Source: Dactylis glomerata
Taxonomy: Eukaryota > Streptophyta > Magnoliopsida > Poales > Poaceae
Length of the DNA stretch: 64,000 nt
Direction: 5' to 3'
Assembly (NCBI GenBank): GCA_007115705.1
Contig: QXEO01000464.1
Location: 4,037,404-4,101,403, forward strand
The notes beneath the pieces are model-generated. The model had not been told where the DNA came from. It made no database searches and saw nothing but the letters and a program-made list of their open reading frames with translations. Within the stretch, counting starts at the first letter, position 1. Each line of letters opens with the position of its first letter. Below, in pieces: positions 33,301 to 45,575 of this stretch. A program made the position numbers and the translations under genes.

Positions 33301-35134
33301 TCCTTGGGAAAACCCTAAACACCCGAGCCTCCATCCACGAAAAGTTTCATAGCCGCCGCCATCATCGACCCTAGTTCGGGAGGAATCTGAAGCTCTTCCC
33401 GGCACCCTGCCGGAGAGGAGAATCATCACCGGAGGCCTTCTTCATCACCATGCCTGCCTCCGGAGTGATAGTTCATCTTTGGACTACGGGTCCATAGCAG
33501 TAGCTAGATGGTTGTCTTCTCCTATTTTGTGCCACCATGTTTAGATCTTGTGAGCTGCCTAACATGATCAAGATCATATTATTGTAATGCTACATGTTGT
33601 GTTTGCTGGGATCCGATGAATATTGAGTACTATGTCAAGTTGATTATTGATCTATCATGTCTATGTTATTTGTGATCTTGCATGCTCTCCGTTGCTAGTA
33701 GATGCTCTGGCCAAGTAGATGCTTGTGACTCCAAGAGGGAGTATTTATGTTCGATAGTGGGTTCATGTCTCTAGTAATCTAGGAGAGTGACAATAACTTC
33801 TAAGATTGTAGATGTGTTGTTGCTACTAGGGAGAAAACAACAATCCTTTGTCCAAGGATAATTGTATTGTTTACATTACACACTTTGCTTAATATAATAA
33901 TATGCTGCTTGCAACTTAATACCCAAAGGTTGTTCGGATGATATCCTGAAGGTGGATTATTAGTCATAGGTGCAGTTGGATTACGGTCTATGTATCATGT
34001 TGTAATGCCCAAATGAATCTCATAGTAATCTTCATGTCATGTACACGCATTGTTATGCATTCTATATTTGTCAATTGCCCAGCTGTAATTTGTTCACCCA
34101 GCATGTTATTTATCTTTATGGAGAGACACCTCTAGTGAACTGTGGACCCTGGTCCATTCTTTTACACTGATAATACCATCTACTGCAAACATTGTTTTCT
34201 TTCTATAAGTACTATTTTATTTCATTCATTGCAAACAAACATCTCTTTCCACACTATACGTCTAATCCTTTGTTTTCAGCAAAACCAGTGAGATTGACAA
34301 CCTCACTGTAGGTCGGGGCAAAGTAGTTTGGTTGTGTTGTGTGCAGGTTCCACGTTATTGCAGACACCGGTAGTGCGCCCTGCCAAAGTCAGCTAGCAAC
34401 AACCTTCAAAATTGATTTCTTTCTCCTACTGGTCGATTAAACTTTGGTTTCATACTGAGAGAAAACTTGCTGCTATGCTCATCATACCTTCCTCTTGGGG
34501 TTTCCCAACAGGTCTTGTGAGACATCAGTAGGTTATTTTCCTCATCGGAAACCTGGGGAATATCGTTTGTTTGGCTTTCATCCAATGAAAAGTTACCTTA
34601 CTCCGGATCACCAAACATGCCTTTATAATAATTTGTGATATACAACTTTAACTCTTCGTGACCCTCGATTGTCCCTTCATATTGTGTTAAAGAGTGAATG
34701 AGTTTCTTCCTATGGCTGCCATTTGCGACACTATGGAAATACCTCGTATTCGCATCTCCTTCCAATATGAATTGACACTTTGAGCGTTGATACCATTTGA
34801 TTTCCTCTTCGCGTAGTAAGCATGCTATTTGTGCATTAGATTTGCTCTTAAGCTCAATTTCATGCGGTAATAGAGGGCAAACTTCTACAATTGCCTCAAA
34901 GTTATCAATAATGGACGAAATTCTTATTTTTCTTTTTGAAGAATACATGTCGTATGGCGTGCCCAACCACCCAGGTGTTTGTGCATATCACACATTTTAT
35001 TATTCCTCCTTTCGTCTGAACTTCTTCCACATGCAATCTATCCCATACTTGCTTGACCATATCATAGAATCCATCGTGTTCTAGCCATCCAGTTCAAACT
35101 TGAATTGGCGAGCACTACGAGGTCTGGGACTTCA
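30380..35134 (-). pseudogene. Decayed LINE (non-LTR retrotransposon), split by a solo LTR
   Basis: Minus-strand fragments in order from 35134 down: RQFKFELD..EHDGFYDMV and an upstream RT-ORF region (34966-34598, ILEGDANTRYFHSVANGS); then, past the LTR at 32923-34527, reverse transcriptase (32891-32286, FEKAYDKVKWSFLQQTL; 32248-31904, ILQYANGIIMFMEHD); then the zinc-binding RT tail (31148-30540, WQGSKSCVFCSNDDTIKNLF and LIWPIWLCRNNKVF). The catalytic YADD is YANG, and frameshifts break the ORF, so it is dead. The 3' end is probably near 30380, where the minus strand reads TAATAAAAATCCCTTTATCG, a typical LINE tail. Confidence 0.88.
32923..34527 (+). mobile_element. Solo LTR, subfamily B, inside the LINE
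   Basis: 1,605 bp from TGATACGTTG to GAGACATCA, with perfect GTAGG duplications (32918-32922 and 34528-34532). The LINE reading resumes on the other side. The hairpin CCGGCACCCTGCCGG is at 33399-33413. Its last about 180 bp are nearly the same as the truncated LTR of element C (36410-36595), so the two belong to one sub-branch. Confidence 0.92.
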
Positions 35135-36409
35135 AGAGGTCAATAATATGGGAGCATGAACTGTTAGATGTTTTGTAACGTGGAGATATCAAATCTAAAC
35201 TATTAGATGATTTGAATCAGATGGCCGTGAAAATGAAATGATGTGGATAGGCTGCATGTAAAGCAGGGGCGGAGCTCTGTTAGTGCCAGACTGTGCCATG
35301 ACATGCCCTTGTTTTTTGCAAAATCAAAATTGTCTCGTATGCATCTAAATCCAGTCCAGCAATACGCTTCCCTTCTCATTTGCTTGACACATCCAGGTCC
35401 CAAACTCGTATTCATCGGCCTAATTTTGTCAACGCTTGCCATGGGGACACCTTGCTACAGCTAGGTCTTGAATTTAGACAACAGAAACGAGGGAATCAGC
35501 CAATTGTAGGGAAACAGAAGGAATCAGTGGAGGTTGCATAAGGTGCAGCAGGCCATGCCACCGCCGACAGCCAGGGCACCACCACACCCGGCGAGCAACG
35601 CTGCAACCAAATCAGTCAAACAAAATTGATTTTCTCTTGGAAAGAAAACAAGATAACATAAGTGAAGTTGCAAAATCCTTCAGCACCAGCAGTAGATTCT
35701 GCCCTAGCTTAAATTGGAACAGCAATAGCAGAACTATGATGAATTATTTTGAGAAAATGGAACCGTCACTTTTCAAGGCAGCTCTTAGGCTGGCCCGCCC
35801 ATGATTTTTTCAAGCTCGACCACTGATGTGAAGATAGACAACTCAAATGAACCTCTATTGGAGTTTTGCATTATAAGAAGTATAAATAGGATATGCTTCA
35901 CAGGTGAAAATAAATAAATGTAGACATGTTTTATTTGAAGGGAAAATATAGATATGTTTAGTGCTACAAACGTTGTGGTTGGTTGGAATTTTGGGGGTAG
36001 AAAATGATAAGAGCTGCCTCCTACTACTTGTTGAGGAGTTGTTTCGGCGGCAACAAGTGATACTCTAGAAGAAGATAATTTTTGTCATACAAAGACCACC
36101 ATTGCACATGCCTTAGGTAACAACTTGGTAGTCATAATTAGTTGGTTTGTGTAAGGGGAAAAGTTATACTGATTTTTATTTTTTCTGCTAATTAACTGGA
36201 TATCATTCTTTTGCTCAGAATATTATTCATGTAAGTCAATGATATTTGTCAACTTTCATGTGTCCATTTTAAAGAGAAAAGGCTAAACCAGGAAACATTA
36301 CCAAAGTATACTTTTCAGTTTGCAAAGTCAGCGCCAAAGCTAACTGATACTATGTTAGATGTCATTGTATTGTAGGAGTACATGGCTAAAAAAATTGATC
36401 CTATGTATG
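35135..36409. other. Intergenic, no gene seen
   Basis: AT-rich sequence between the LINE and element C. The phrase AGCAGGGGCGGAGCT at about 35262 also occurs at about 29228 and resembles a DNA-transposon terminal motif, but no second end was found. No ORF is supported. Confidence 0.4.
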
Positions 36410-36792
36410 TGCAGGTTCCACGTTGTTGCTGACACCGGTAGTGCGCCCTGCCAAAGTCAGCTAGCAACAACCTTCAGAAGTGATTTCTTTCTCCTACTGG
36501 TCGATTAAACTTTGGTTCCATACTAAGGGAAAACTTGCTGTTGTGCTCATCATACCTTCCTCTTGGGGTTTCCCAACGGGTCCTGTGAGACATCAAGATT
36601 GTTTTCTGGCGCCGTTGTCGGGGAGAAAGAGGATTTCTGCAAGGGGAGTCTCTCACTTCCAATCTCTTTACTTTGTTATTGTTTTGCTTAGTTTCTTTGC
36701 TTTGTTTTGTTTGCTTTTTTTTATCAAAAATACAAAAAAATTAGTTCCTACTATAGTTGTTATTTTTGTTGGTCTGTTTTAGTCTTGCTAAA

Positions 36793-38861
36793 ATGAGTAA
36801 TCCTGAGAACACTAAGTTGTGTGACGTTACTAGCACAAACAACAATGATTTCATTTGTACACCTATTGCTCTACCTGTTCCTGTAGCAACTTTCTATGAA
36901 ATTAAACTTGCTTTGTTAAATCTTGTTATGAAAGAGCAATTTTCCGGTGTTAGTACTAATGTTGTTGCTGCTCACCTTAATAATTTTGTTGAACTCTGTG
37001 AGATGCAAAAATATAAGGATGTAGATGGAGATATTATTAAGCTTAAATTGTTTCCTTTCTCTTTAAGAGGAAGAGCTAAAGATTGGTTGCTATCTTTGCC
37101 TAGACATAGTATTGATTCTTGGGTTAAATGCAAAGATGCTTTCACTGGAAAATATTATCCTCCTGCAAAGATTATATTTTTGAGAAGTGACATAACGAAA
37201 TTTAAACAATTTGATAATGAACATGTTGCTCAAGCTTGGGAAAGAATGAAATCTTTGGTAAAGAATTGTCCCACTCATGGACTGACTACTTGGATGATCA
37301 TCCAAACCTTTTATGCAGGACTGAATTTTTCTTCAAGAAACCTTCTGGATTCAGCTGCTGGAGGTACCTTTATGTCCATCACTTTGGGTGCTGCAACAAA
37401 GCTCCTTGATGATATGATGATAAATTATTCTGAATGGCACACTGAGAGAGCTCCACAAGGTAAGAAGGTAAATTCTATTGAAGAAACCTCTTCCTTGAGT
37501 GGTAAGATTGATACCATTATGTCTATACTTATTAATGGTAAAACTCATATTGACCCAAATAATGTTCCTTTAGCCTCTTTGTTTGCTCAAGAAGAGCATG
37601 TTGATGTGAACTTCATTACAAATAATAATTTCAACAACAATGCTTATAAGAATAATTTTGGTAGTAACAATTATAGGTCATATCCTTCTAATAATGGTAA
37701 TGGTTATGGTAATTCCTACAACAACAATAGAAGTGCACCCTCTGATCTTGAAGTCATGCTTAAGGACTTTATTAGTAAACAAACTGCTTTTAATAAATCT
37801 GTTGAGGAAAAGTTTGGTAAAATTGATGTTCTTGCTTCTAAAGTTGATAGCCTTGCTCTTGATGTTGAACTTCTGAAATTAAAGGTTATTCCTGATGATG
37901 TTAAAGAAAGCAAGACTTTGAATGCCATTCAAGTTAGAATTGATGAAAATATTATGATGTTGGCTGAATTGCATGCTAGGTGGGAAAGAGATGATGAATT
38001 TGCTAGAAAGAATAATATGACTAAAGTTTGTACCATTACCTAGTAATGCTGAAGTTTCAAATGCTACCAAACCTCCTACTATTAATGGTAAAATAATTGG
38101 TGTAGGAAAATTCCCCACCCCTTCTGCAAAATTGCCTAAAACCAGTGAAACTATTTCTAATAAAAAGTGCTAAAAAATTTCGAAGTATGGGAGACAATGG
38201 TCCTACTACCTTTAATAATAATGATTTTGATCTTGATGGTTGCAATATCTCTGAAATAATTATGTTCCTACAAAAGCTTGCTAGAAGGCCTAATGTTAGT
38301 GCTATAAATATGGCTTTTACAAAACATATTACAAATGCTCTCATGCAAATTAGAGAAGAGAAATTAAAACAAGAAGTTTCTATCCCTAGGAAGTTAGAAG
38401 ATGGTTGGGAGCCCATCATAAAGATGAAAGTGAATGATTTTGATTGTAATGCTTTATGTGACCTTGGTGCTAGTATCTCTGTTATGCATAGGAAAATTTA
38501 TGATATGCTTGATTTACCACCTTTAGAAAACAGTTATTTGGATGTTCATCTTGCTGATATTGCTAAGAAGAAACCTTTGGGGAGAATTAATGATGTTCTT
38601 ATTATGGTTAACAATAACCTTGTCCCCGTTGATTTCTTTGTTTTGGATATTGAATGCAATGCTTCTTGTCCTATTATTTTGGGAAGACCTTTTCTTAGAA
38701 CTGTTGGTGCTATTATTGATATGAAAGAAGGTACTATTAGATATCAATTACCACTCAAGAAAGGTATGGAACACTTTCCTAGAAAGAGAAAGAAGCTACC
38801 TTTTGATTCTATCATTAGAACAAATTATGATCTTCATGCTTCTTCACTTGAAAATACTTGA
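36793..38861 (+). pseudogene. Gag-aspartic protease ORF of element C, frameshifted
   Basis: The first frame runs from the ATG at 36793 (MSNPENTKLCDVTSTNNN) to 38043. It includes a gag domain (LKLFPFSLRGRAKDWLLSLP; YYPPAKIIFLRSDITKFKQF; CPTHGLTTWMIIQTFYAGL), an Asn/Tyr-rich segment (NNFNNNAYKNNFGSNN) and a probable coiled coil (KIDVLASKVDSLALDVELLK). Compared with element E the frame shifts around 38040 and again around 38160. The protease part then runs to 38861 (CDLGASISVMHRKIYDMLDL; PIILGRPFLRTVGAIID). No Cys-His zinc knuckle is visible. Two frameshifts mean no full-length product. Confidence 0.85.
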
Positions 38862-39523
38862 TTCTTGCTTTCTGTGCCTAGCTGAAAGGCGTTAAAGAAA
38901 AGCACTCTTGGGAGATAACCCAGGTTTTATTTTAGTAATTTTTCTTTTGATGAGTCTTGGAAGCTGTTATCTCTGTAACAACCTGTCTTTATCCTTTTAT
39001 TTCATTTTTTTGTGCCAAGAATAGCCTCTAATAGGGAGAAGGTAAGATTTGGGGAAGTTGCTGTCCTGAAATTGATTCTGTGCTGCCACCGAAAAAATTA
39101 ATTCTCTCACCCAAAACGTCGTATTGATCTAAAAAAAAATGTGCGCATGCCCCAGGTTATTATCTAACTTTCATTAGTTTTGCACCTTTCGATTTGAGAA
39201 CCAGAAGATTTTCGAAAAAATTGATCTTTATCTGCTGTTCTATTTTGACAGATTTTTGCCACTATTTGCATTTGCCTCTTAATCTCTTTCTTCTTGAGTC
39301 CTTTTGATCGGAAGAACTTTTAAAAGAAGTTGATACAGTAGCTAATGTTTTAATGGATGTTTTACTTGAGTTGAAACTGAACCAAAAGTGGATCTACTAT
39401 CTTGCATACACTAATGTTGCTAATGAGAATTGTGTGAAGTTTTGTATGAAGGAAGTTTTAAGTGTAGGGAAAGGAGAATGATGTGATAAGATGAAGGATG
39501 GACAAAAGCTCAAGCTTGGGTAT

Positions 39524-41145
39524 TGATACGTCTCAAATGTATCTATAATTTTTGATTCTCCATGCTTGTTCTTACACCATTTGCTTAGTGTTTTGTTGCA
39601 CTTCGTGGCATTTTTATGCATTTTCTGGAACTAACCTATTAACAAGATGCCATAGTGCCAGTTCCCTATTTTCTGCTATTTTTGTGTTTCAGAAAAGCTA
39701 CATAGGAAATATTCTCAGAATTGGACGAAATAAAAGCCGAACCTCCTATTTTTACTGAAGCTTCACGAAGACCGAAGATGAGACGGAGGGGGGGCAGAGG
39801 CTGGCCACACCACAGGGGGGCGCAGCCCAGCCCCTGGCCGTGCCCACCCATGGTGAGGCCACCTGGCCCACCTCCCGACGACGCCCCTTTGCCTATAAAG
39901 TCCCCTCGACGGGAAAAACCTAAGGGACGGATCGCTTTTCCTAGAAACATACTGCAAGCCGCCGTCGTCGTCGAATCGAGATCGGGAGGATCCAGGAGCT
40001 CTTTCCGGCACCCTGCCGGAGGCCTTCTACACCATCATGGTTGCCTCCGGAGTGATGTGTGAGTAGTCTACCTTGGACTACGGGTCCATAGCAGTAGCTA
40101 GATGGTCGTCTTCTCCACCATGTACTTCATGTTTAGATCTTGTGAGCTACCCTACATGATCAAGATCATCTTTATGTAATCATACATGTTGTGTTTGTTG
40201 GGATCCGATGAGTATTGGTACTATGTCAAGTTGATGTGCTGAATTATATCTTTTGTTATCTCTATGTTGTTTATGATCTTGCATACTTTCCGTTGCTAGT
40301 AGCTATCTTGGCCGAGTAGATGCTAGTAACTCCAAGAGGGAGTATTTATGCTCGATAGTCGGGTTCGTGCCTCTATTTAATATGGAGGAGTGACAGATAC
40401 CTCTAAGGTTGTAGATATGCTATTGCCATTAGGGAGAAAACAATATTCTTGTGTCTAAGGACATTTGCTTTGTTTACATTACGCACTTTGCTTAATGCGA
40501 TTATCTGTTGTTCGCAGCTTAATACTCAAGGGGTCTTCGGACGATATCCCCACGAGTGGAATTTTAGTCATAGATGCCGTTGGATTACGGTCTATGTATT
40601 TTGTCATAATGCCCAGAGTAAGCCTCATAGTGATCCTCGTGATGTATGTACGTTATCTTTACTCTATCAATTGCCCAACTGTAATTTGTTTACCCAGCAT
40701 GCTTTATTTATCTTACGGAGAGACACCACTACTGAACTGTGGACCCCGGTCCAATTTCCTTTACATAGCTTTACCGTTTACTTTACTTGCACTGTTTACT
40801 TTACTTGCATTACTATCATCCTTTTACCACTCAATACGCTCATTCCTTTGTTTACAGCAAACCAGTGAGATTGACAACCTCATCGTAAGTTGGGAGCAAA
40901 GTATTTATTTGTGTTGTGTGCAGGTTTCACGTTGCTGCTAGGTGAAGACACACCAACAAGCTGTCTACGCCATTGTCCGGAGTGTCACGAAGCTAGCAAG
41001 CATCACCTTCTTAAGTTTGGCTCTCTCCTACTGGATTGATTACCTTGGTTTTATAACTGAGGGAAAACTTGCTTCTGTGCTCATCACACCTTCTCTTGGG
41101 GTTCCCAACTGGACAGTCATTTACATCATCAATACCGCACCATCA
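39524..41145 (+). mobile_element. Solo LTR, subfamily B, inside element C
   Basis: 1,622 bp from TGATACGTCT to CGCACCATCA, with perfect GGTAT duplications (39519-39523 and 41146-41150). Element C sequence resumes directly after. The hairpin CCGGCACCCTGCCGG is at 40005-40019. The insertion falls inside a polypurine-like CAAGCTTGGG motif of the host element. Confidence 0.93.
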
Positions 41146-41727
41146 GGTATGCCCATGTCACCCCAAGAAATATCCAAGAAGTACAAGCGTCAAAGCTTGG
41201 GGATGCCCAAGGCACCCCGTTCTTCATCAGCAAAAATATCAGGTCATCTTTCAAGACACTATATTTTTATTGCTTCATATGCTATGTGTTGTTCTTGGAG
41301 CGTCTTTATTTTTGTTTTTAGTTTTCTTTTGCTTTCTTTGCTGTAATAAATAGTTGGATCCCAGCATACTTCTTTTGAAGAAGACACACTCTGTTTTCAT
41401 TGCCTAGAACACTCTAGTTTTCACTCTTATTGTTCTATGAGTATTCTCTTTTGCTAGTATTGCGTTTAGTTTTTGTTTTCCACCCTTATTTTGTTCAGTA
41501 TTTGTTAGTTCTTTTTAGTTAGGTGTGTTTAGCTCTCTGGTCTTTGTTGATTATTATCTTTGAGAATTGTTTCAAATAAGTTGATTGGTGTTGGAGAAGA
41601 GTAAAATATTTCATGCTTATAGTGGTGCAAAAGGAAGCTTGTTTAGACTGTGGCTTAGACTTTAGCATATCATGCTAGATATTATTTTGATTATATGCTT
41701 AGTAGTTATTGTTGTAGCATGACTTGT

Positions 41728-43138
41728 TGATACGTCGCAAACGTATCTATAATTTTTGATGCTCCATGCTTGTTTTGCACCAATTGCTTTATGTTTTGTT
41801 TACACTTTGTGGCATTTTTATGCATTTTCTGGAACTAACCTATTAACAAGATGCCACAGTGCCAGTTCATGTTTTCTGATGTTTTTGTGTTTCAGAAAAG
41901 TTATACAGGAAATATTCTCGGAATTGGACAAAATAAAGCCCGAAGTTCCTATTTTGCTATCATGAACACGGAGTCCAAAGGGGAGACGGAGAGGAGCCAG
42001 GAGGCAGCCACACCAGGTGGTGTGGGCCCCTGGTCCACCCTCTGACATTGCCCTTCCGCCTATATATTCTCTCTGAGATGAAAACCCTAAATCAACCAGC
42101 GTCCATCTACGAAAAGTTCTGCAGCGCTGCCGCCATCGAAGACGAAGTTCGGGGGACAAAAGTCTCTATTTCGGCACCCTATCGGGACGGGGAATTGCCC
42201 CCAGAGCCATCTCCATCGACTCCACTATCATCTCCATCGACATTGTTGTCTCCCATGATGAGGAGGGAGTAGTTCTCCCCCGGGGCTGAGGGCTCTACCG
42301 GTAGCTATGTGGTTCATCTCTCTCTCCCATGGTGTGATCTTTATGTGATCATGAGCTTTATATCTAGTTGAATTGGTAGATGTTACTCTTCATCTATTAT
42401 GCTACTAAAGTGGTTTTTTATTCTTGTAATCTCCGGAGACACCTTGTCCCGTGATGTGAAGGTGACAGTGTGCGCATTATGTGTGTCTCTTAGGCTAAAG
42501 TTTACAGTTATACTTATCATGAGTTATGATTTGAGTTGGATGTCTCTATGAATTGTTGGTGTTTGTCTAGAACCCTCTAGTGCACTCAAGGTGACAGTGT
42601 GGGGTAATCTAGATTGGGGAATGCAAACTTTAAGGAGTGCTTTGTAGCCCTATGCATGATTAGTGTTCGTTATCCAACCAGATAGTAGTTCAGTGTAGCA
42701 TAGTGAAGAATGATATTTATGTGTTTAATTATGTTATCATTGTTGAGAGTGTCCACTAGTGAAAGTTTGATCCCTAGGCCTTGTTTCTAAGCATTGAAAC
42801 ACGGTTTACAACCAGTTCTGCTACATGTTTGCTTAGAGCGATTTTTATTTCAGATTGCAATTACCACTTATAATCATCCATATTACTTGTATTTCACTAT
42901 CTCTTTGCTGAACTAGTGCACCTATACACCTGACAAGTGTATTGGGTGTGTTGGGGATACAAGAGACTTCTTGTATCTTAATTATAGGGTTGCTTGAGAG
43001 GGATATATTTGACCTCTTCCTCCCTGAGTTCGATAAACCTTAGGTGATTCACTTAAGGGAAACTTGCTGCTGTTCTACAAACCTCTGCACTTGGAGGCCC
43101 AACACTGTCTACAAGAATAGAAGCGTGCGTAGACATCA
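41728..43138 (+). mobile_element. Solo LTR, subfamily A, inside element C
   Basis: 1,411 bp from TGATACGTCG to GTAGACATCA, with perfect CTTGT duplications (41723-41727 and 43139-43143). The uninterrupted target phrase GACTTGTCTCAAATAACTGA is present in elements B (about 9222) and E (about 52372), which proves the insertion. The hairpin motif in the leader is mutated here (about 42172-42186). Confidence 0.94.
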
Positions 43139-44595
43139 CTTGTCTCAAATAACTGAGAGTGCTTAATGTGCCATTGAAAGAATCATGTGTTGTTTTTATC
43201 ATACAAAAGCATAATATTGAGGTATTCTCCTTTAAATGCTTTATTTGGGTTGACTTGGCGCATGCTCACACCATGTTATGACTATGAACCAGTCACCTCA
43301 AGCCTCTATGATCATTTAGTTTTTTACTTGTAATATCACTTTATGCTTTGATTAATAATGTTTTGTCGCTATGCATGATTATAGTCGTTATTGCTCTCTT
43401 AGTTGATCGCTCCCAGTCTTTTGCTAGCCTTCACCTGTACTGAGTATGAGCTCTACTCGTGCATCCAACTCTCGAAAACCAAAGTTTGCCAATGTGTCCA
43501 CCATATCTACCTATTAGCATCATTGCTATTCCAAGTATATTCATCATGTTTTTATCTATCTTCCAAATTAAATGCTTGTTATGAGAAAATTAGTTAGTAA
43601 AGCTCTCACAAACTTGATGGCATATTTACTTTCTTGCACTTAATAAACTTGAACCATTGTGACTATCTTATGAAGTTGTATGCTTGCAAATTGTGAGTTG
43701 GGAGTCAACACAACCATGCTTTCATGGGGCACGCTTTCAACATTGCACTTATTCCTATTTAGTTGATATCATGTTCTTTTGTCTATGGATGCCTAGCGGT
43801 GCGAAATAAAATGGAAACTTGTAAGTTCGTGGAGTTTGTATATGTGTTAGAGAAATGCTTGGGCGGCCAACCCAAGCCATGCATCATTCATGGTGGAAAT
43901 TTACAGCATACCATAGTGAGCATTCTATGAAGCATCTTCAATAAAAACTATGCCCATAGTAAATAAAAGGATTGTTGAGATGCTCATTGTCTGTTTGTCT
44001 TATCATTTTGGTATGGAAAAACTCCTATATCATAGGGCAGGAGGTACCTCGTTGGCGTTCTCAATGATACATGTATGCTTACAATGACAAGAACTTATTT
44101 GGGACCTAAGTTGAGTAGCATGAGGTTTAGGTACTCGTATTCAAGGGGCATGAGGTTTTCAACTTGTGATTTGTCAAGCATATAACTCATATTTGCCCTC
44201 ACATTAACTTTAACCATTCAAGATGCTTATGATAGGGGCAATGAGAGCTCAAAGCTAATGAGTACCATACTTTTTGGAAGCTTTGTAAAACTTATTAATC
44301 CCTACTTCCCTCTAAGAAGGGCCTTTCTTTTACTTTTATGTCGAGTCTTCATCTTCTATCTTTATGCACTAATTAAGAGAGCATAGTTGTCATTCTGAGT
44401 ATAATGTTCATAGTCCCAAAATTTATTATTGATTGATTCATGATTATGGTATTGCTTGTTCTCAAATTATTTGTATCTAGTCACCCTTTGAACTTTGAAG
44501 GTGTCCTATGCATTTATGTTTTGCTATTCCATGAAGGACAAGCTGAATACCACTTTGCTATACTTTCTCTATGCTCAAAACAAACAAATAACTTT

Positions 44596-45575
44596 TGATA
44601 CGTCCATTTTGCATCACTATTTTGTATCATAACTTACTACTATTCATTGATATATTTCATATTTAGAGATGATACTTATGTTATTTCCTCTGTTTTTACA
44701 TGTTTGATGATCATTGGAGAACTTGCTGCCGGAGTCAGGATTCTGCTAGAAAAAGGACCGTCAGGACACCATATTTCTGAAGATCAACAATTCCAGAGAA
44801 ATACCCAGAAATTCATATAATATCAGAAGACGGAAGTAGCCAGAAGGAGGAGGCGAGAGGAGAAGCAAGGTGGGCTCACCACCAGGGGGCGTGGGCCCAC
44901 CCCAGGCTACGCCGCCCTGTGGTGAGGCCACCCTGGCCCACTTCTGCCATCGCCCCCTTGAGTATATGGTCATCCCCGAAAACCTAAGTCAAGGGGGGGA
45001 TCAGAGATAGACACCGCCACCTCCACGGGGCGGAAAACACCGAGAGAGAAAAGCTCTCTGGCAGGCAAAAATCTACCAGGGAAATTCCTTCCCGGAGAGG
45101 GGAGATCGTCGCCATCGTCATCATCATCGCGCTGGAATTCATCGGGATCATCATCAGCAGCACCTTCATCTCCACCATCACCACGCCATCCCGCTGTAAC
45201 ACCTTTGGTTGAATCTTGTCAAATTCTTAGGGGAAACTTTCCCGGTGTTGATTACATTTGTAGTTGATGCTATTGAGTGGAACCATTGAATTAAGGTTTA
45301 TGTTCAGATTGTTATTTGCCATTATTTCACCTCTGGTCATGATCCATATGATGTCTTGTGAGTAGTTCGTTTAGTTCTTGAGGATATGGGAGAAGTCGAG
45401 ATGTTAGTAGTGAAACTATGTTGAGTAATATTTAATGGTTTGATATTTATGTTGTAGTGTTATTCTACTAGTGGTGTCATGTGAACGTCGACTACATGAT
45501 ACTTCACCATTTATGGGCCTAGTGGAATGCATTGTGTATTTGGCTACTAATTGTGGGGTTGCCAGAGCGACAGAA
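44596..45575 (+). mobile_element. LTR fragment of a different TGATACGTCC-type Gypsy-like element
   Basis: It begins TGATACGTCCATTTTGCATC, distinct from the other LTRs beyond the first nine bases. It contains a TATA-like GAGTATATGG near 44960 and a leader with CACCGCCACC. It is cut at 45575 by the Copia insertion; the remaining part is not found in the window. Assignment as an LTR rests on its start and layout. Confidence 0.6.

Larger units (their letters stand above)
36410..44595 (+). mobile_element. Element C: truncated gag-protease LTR element carrying two nested solo LTRs
   Basis: Only the last about 186 bp of the 5' LTR remain (36410-36595). They are followed by a primer site (36607-36624, one mismatch to the tRNA-Asp complement), a broken gag-protease ORF (36793-38861) and the conserved 3' region. 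Solo LTRs interrupt it at 39524-41145 and 41728-43138. It stops at 44595, where an LTR of another type begins, and lacks its own terminal polypurine tract and 3' LTR. No reverse transcriptase or integrase was seen. Confidence 0.85.

Noticed and set aside
35258..35280. AGCAGGGGCGGAGCT as one end of a DNA transposon (also about 29228)
   Set aside because: No matching inverted second end or target duplication was found at either place, so no element could be delimited.
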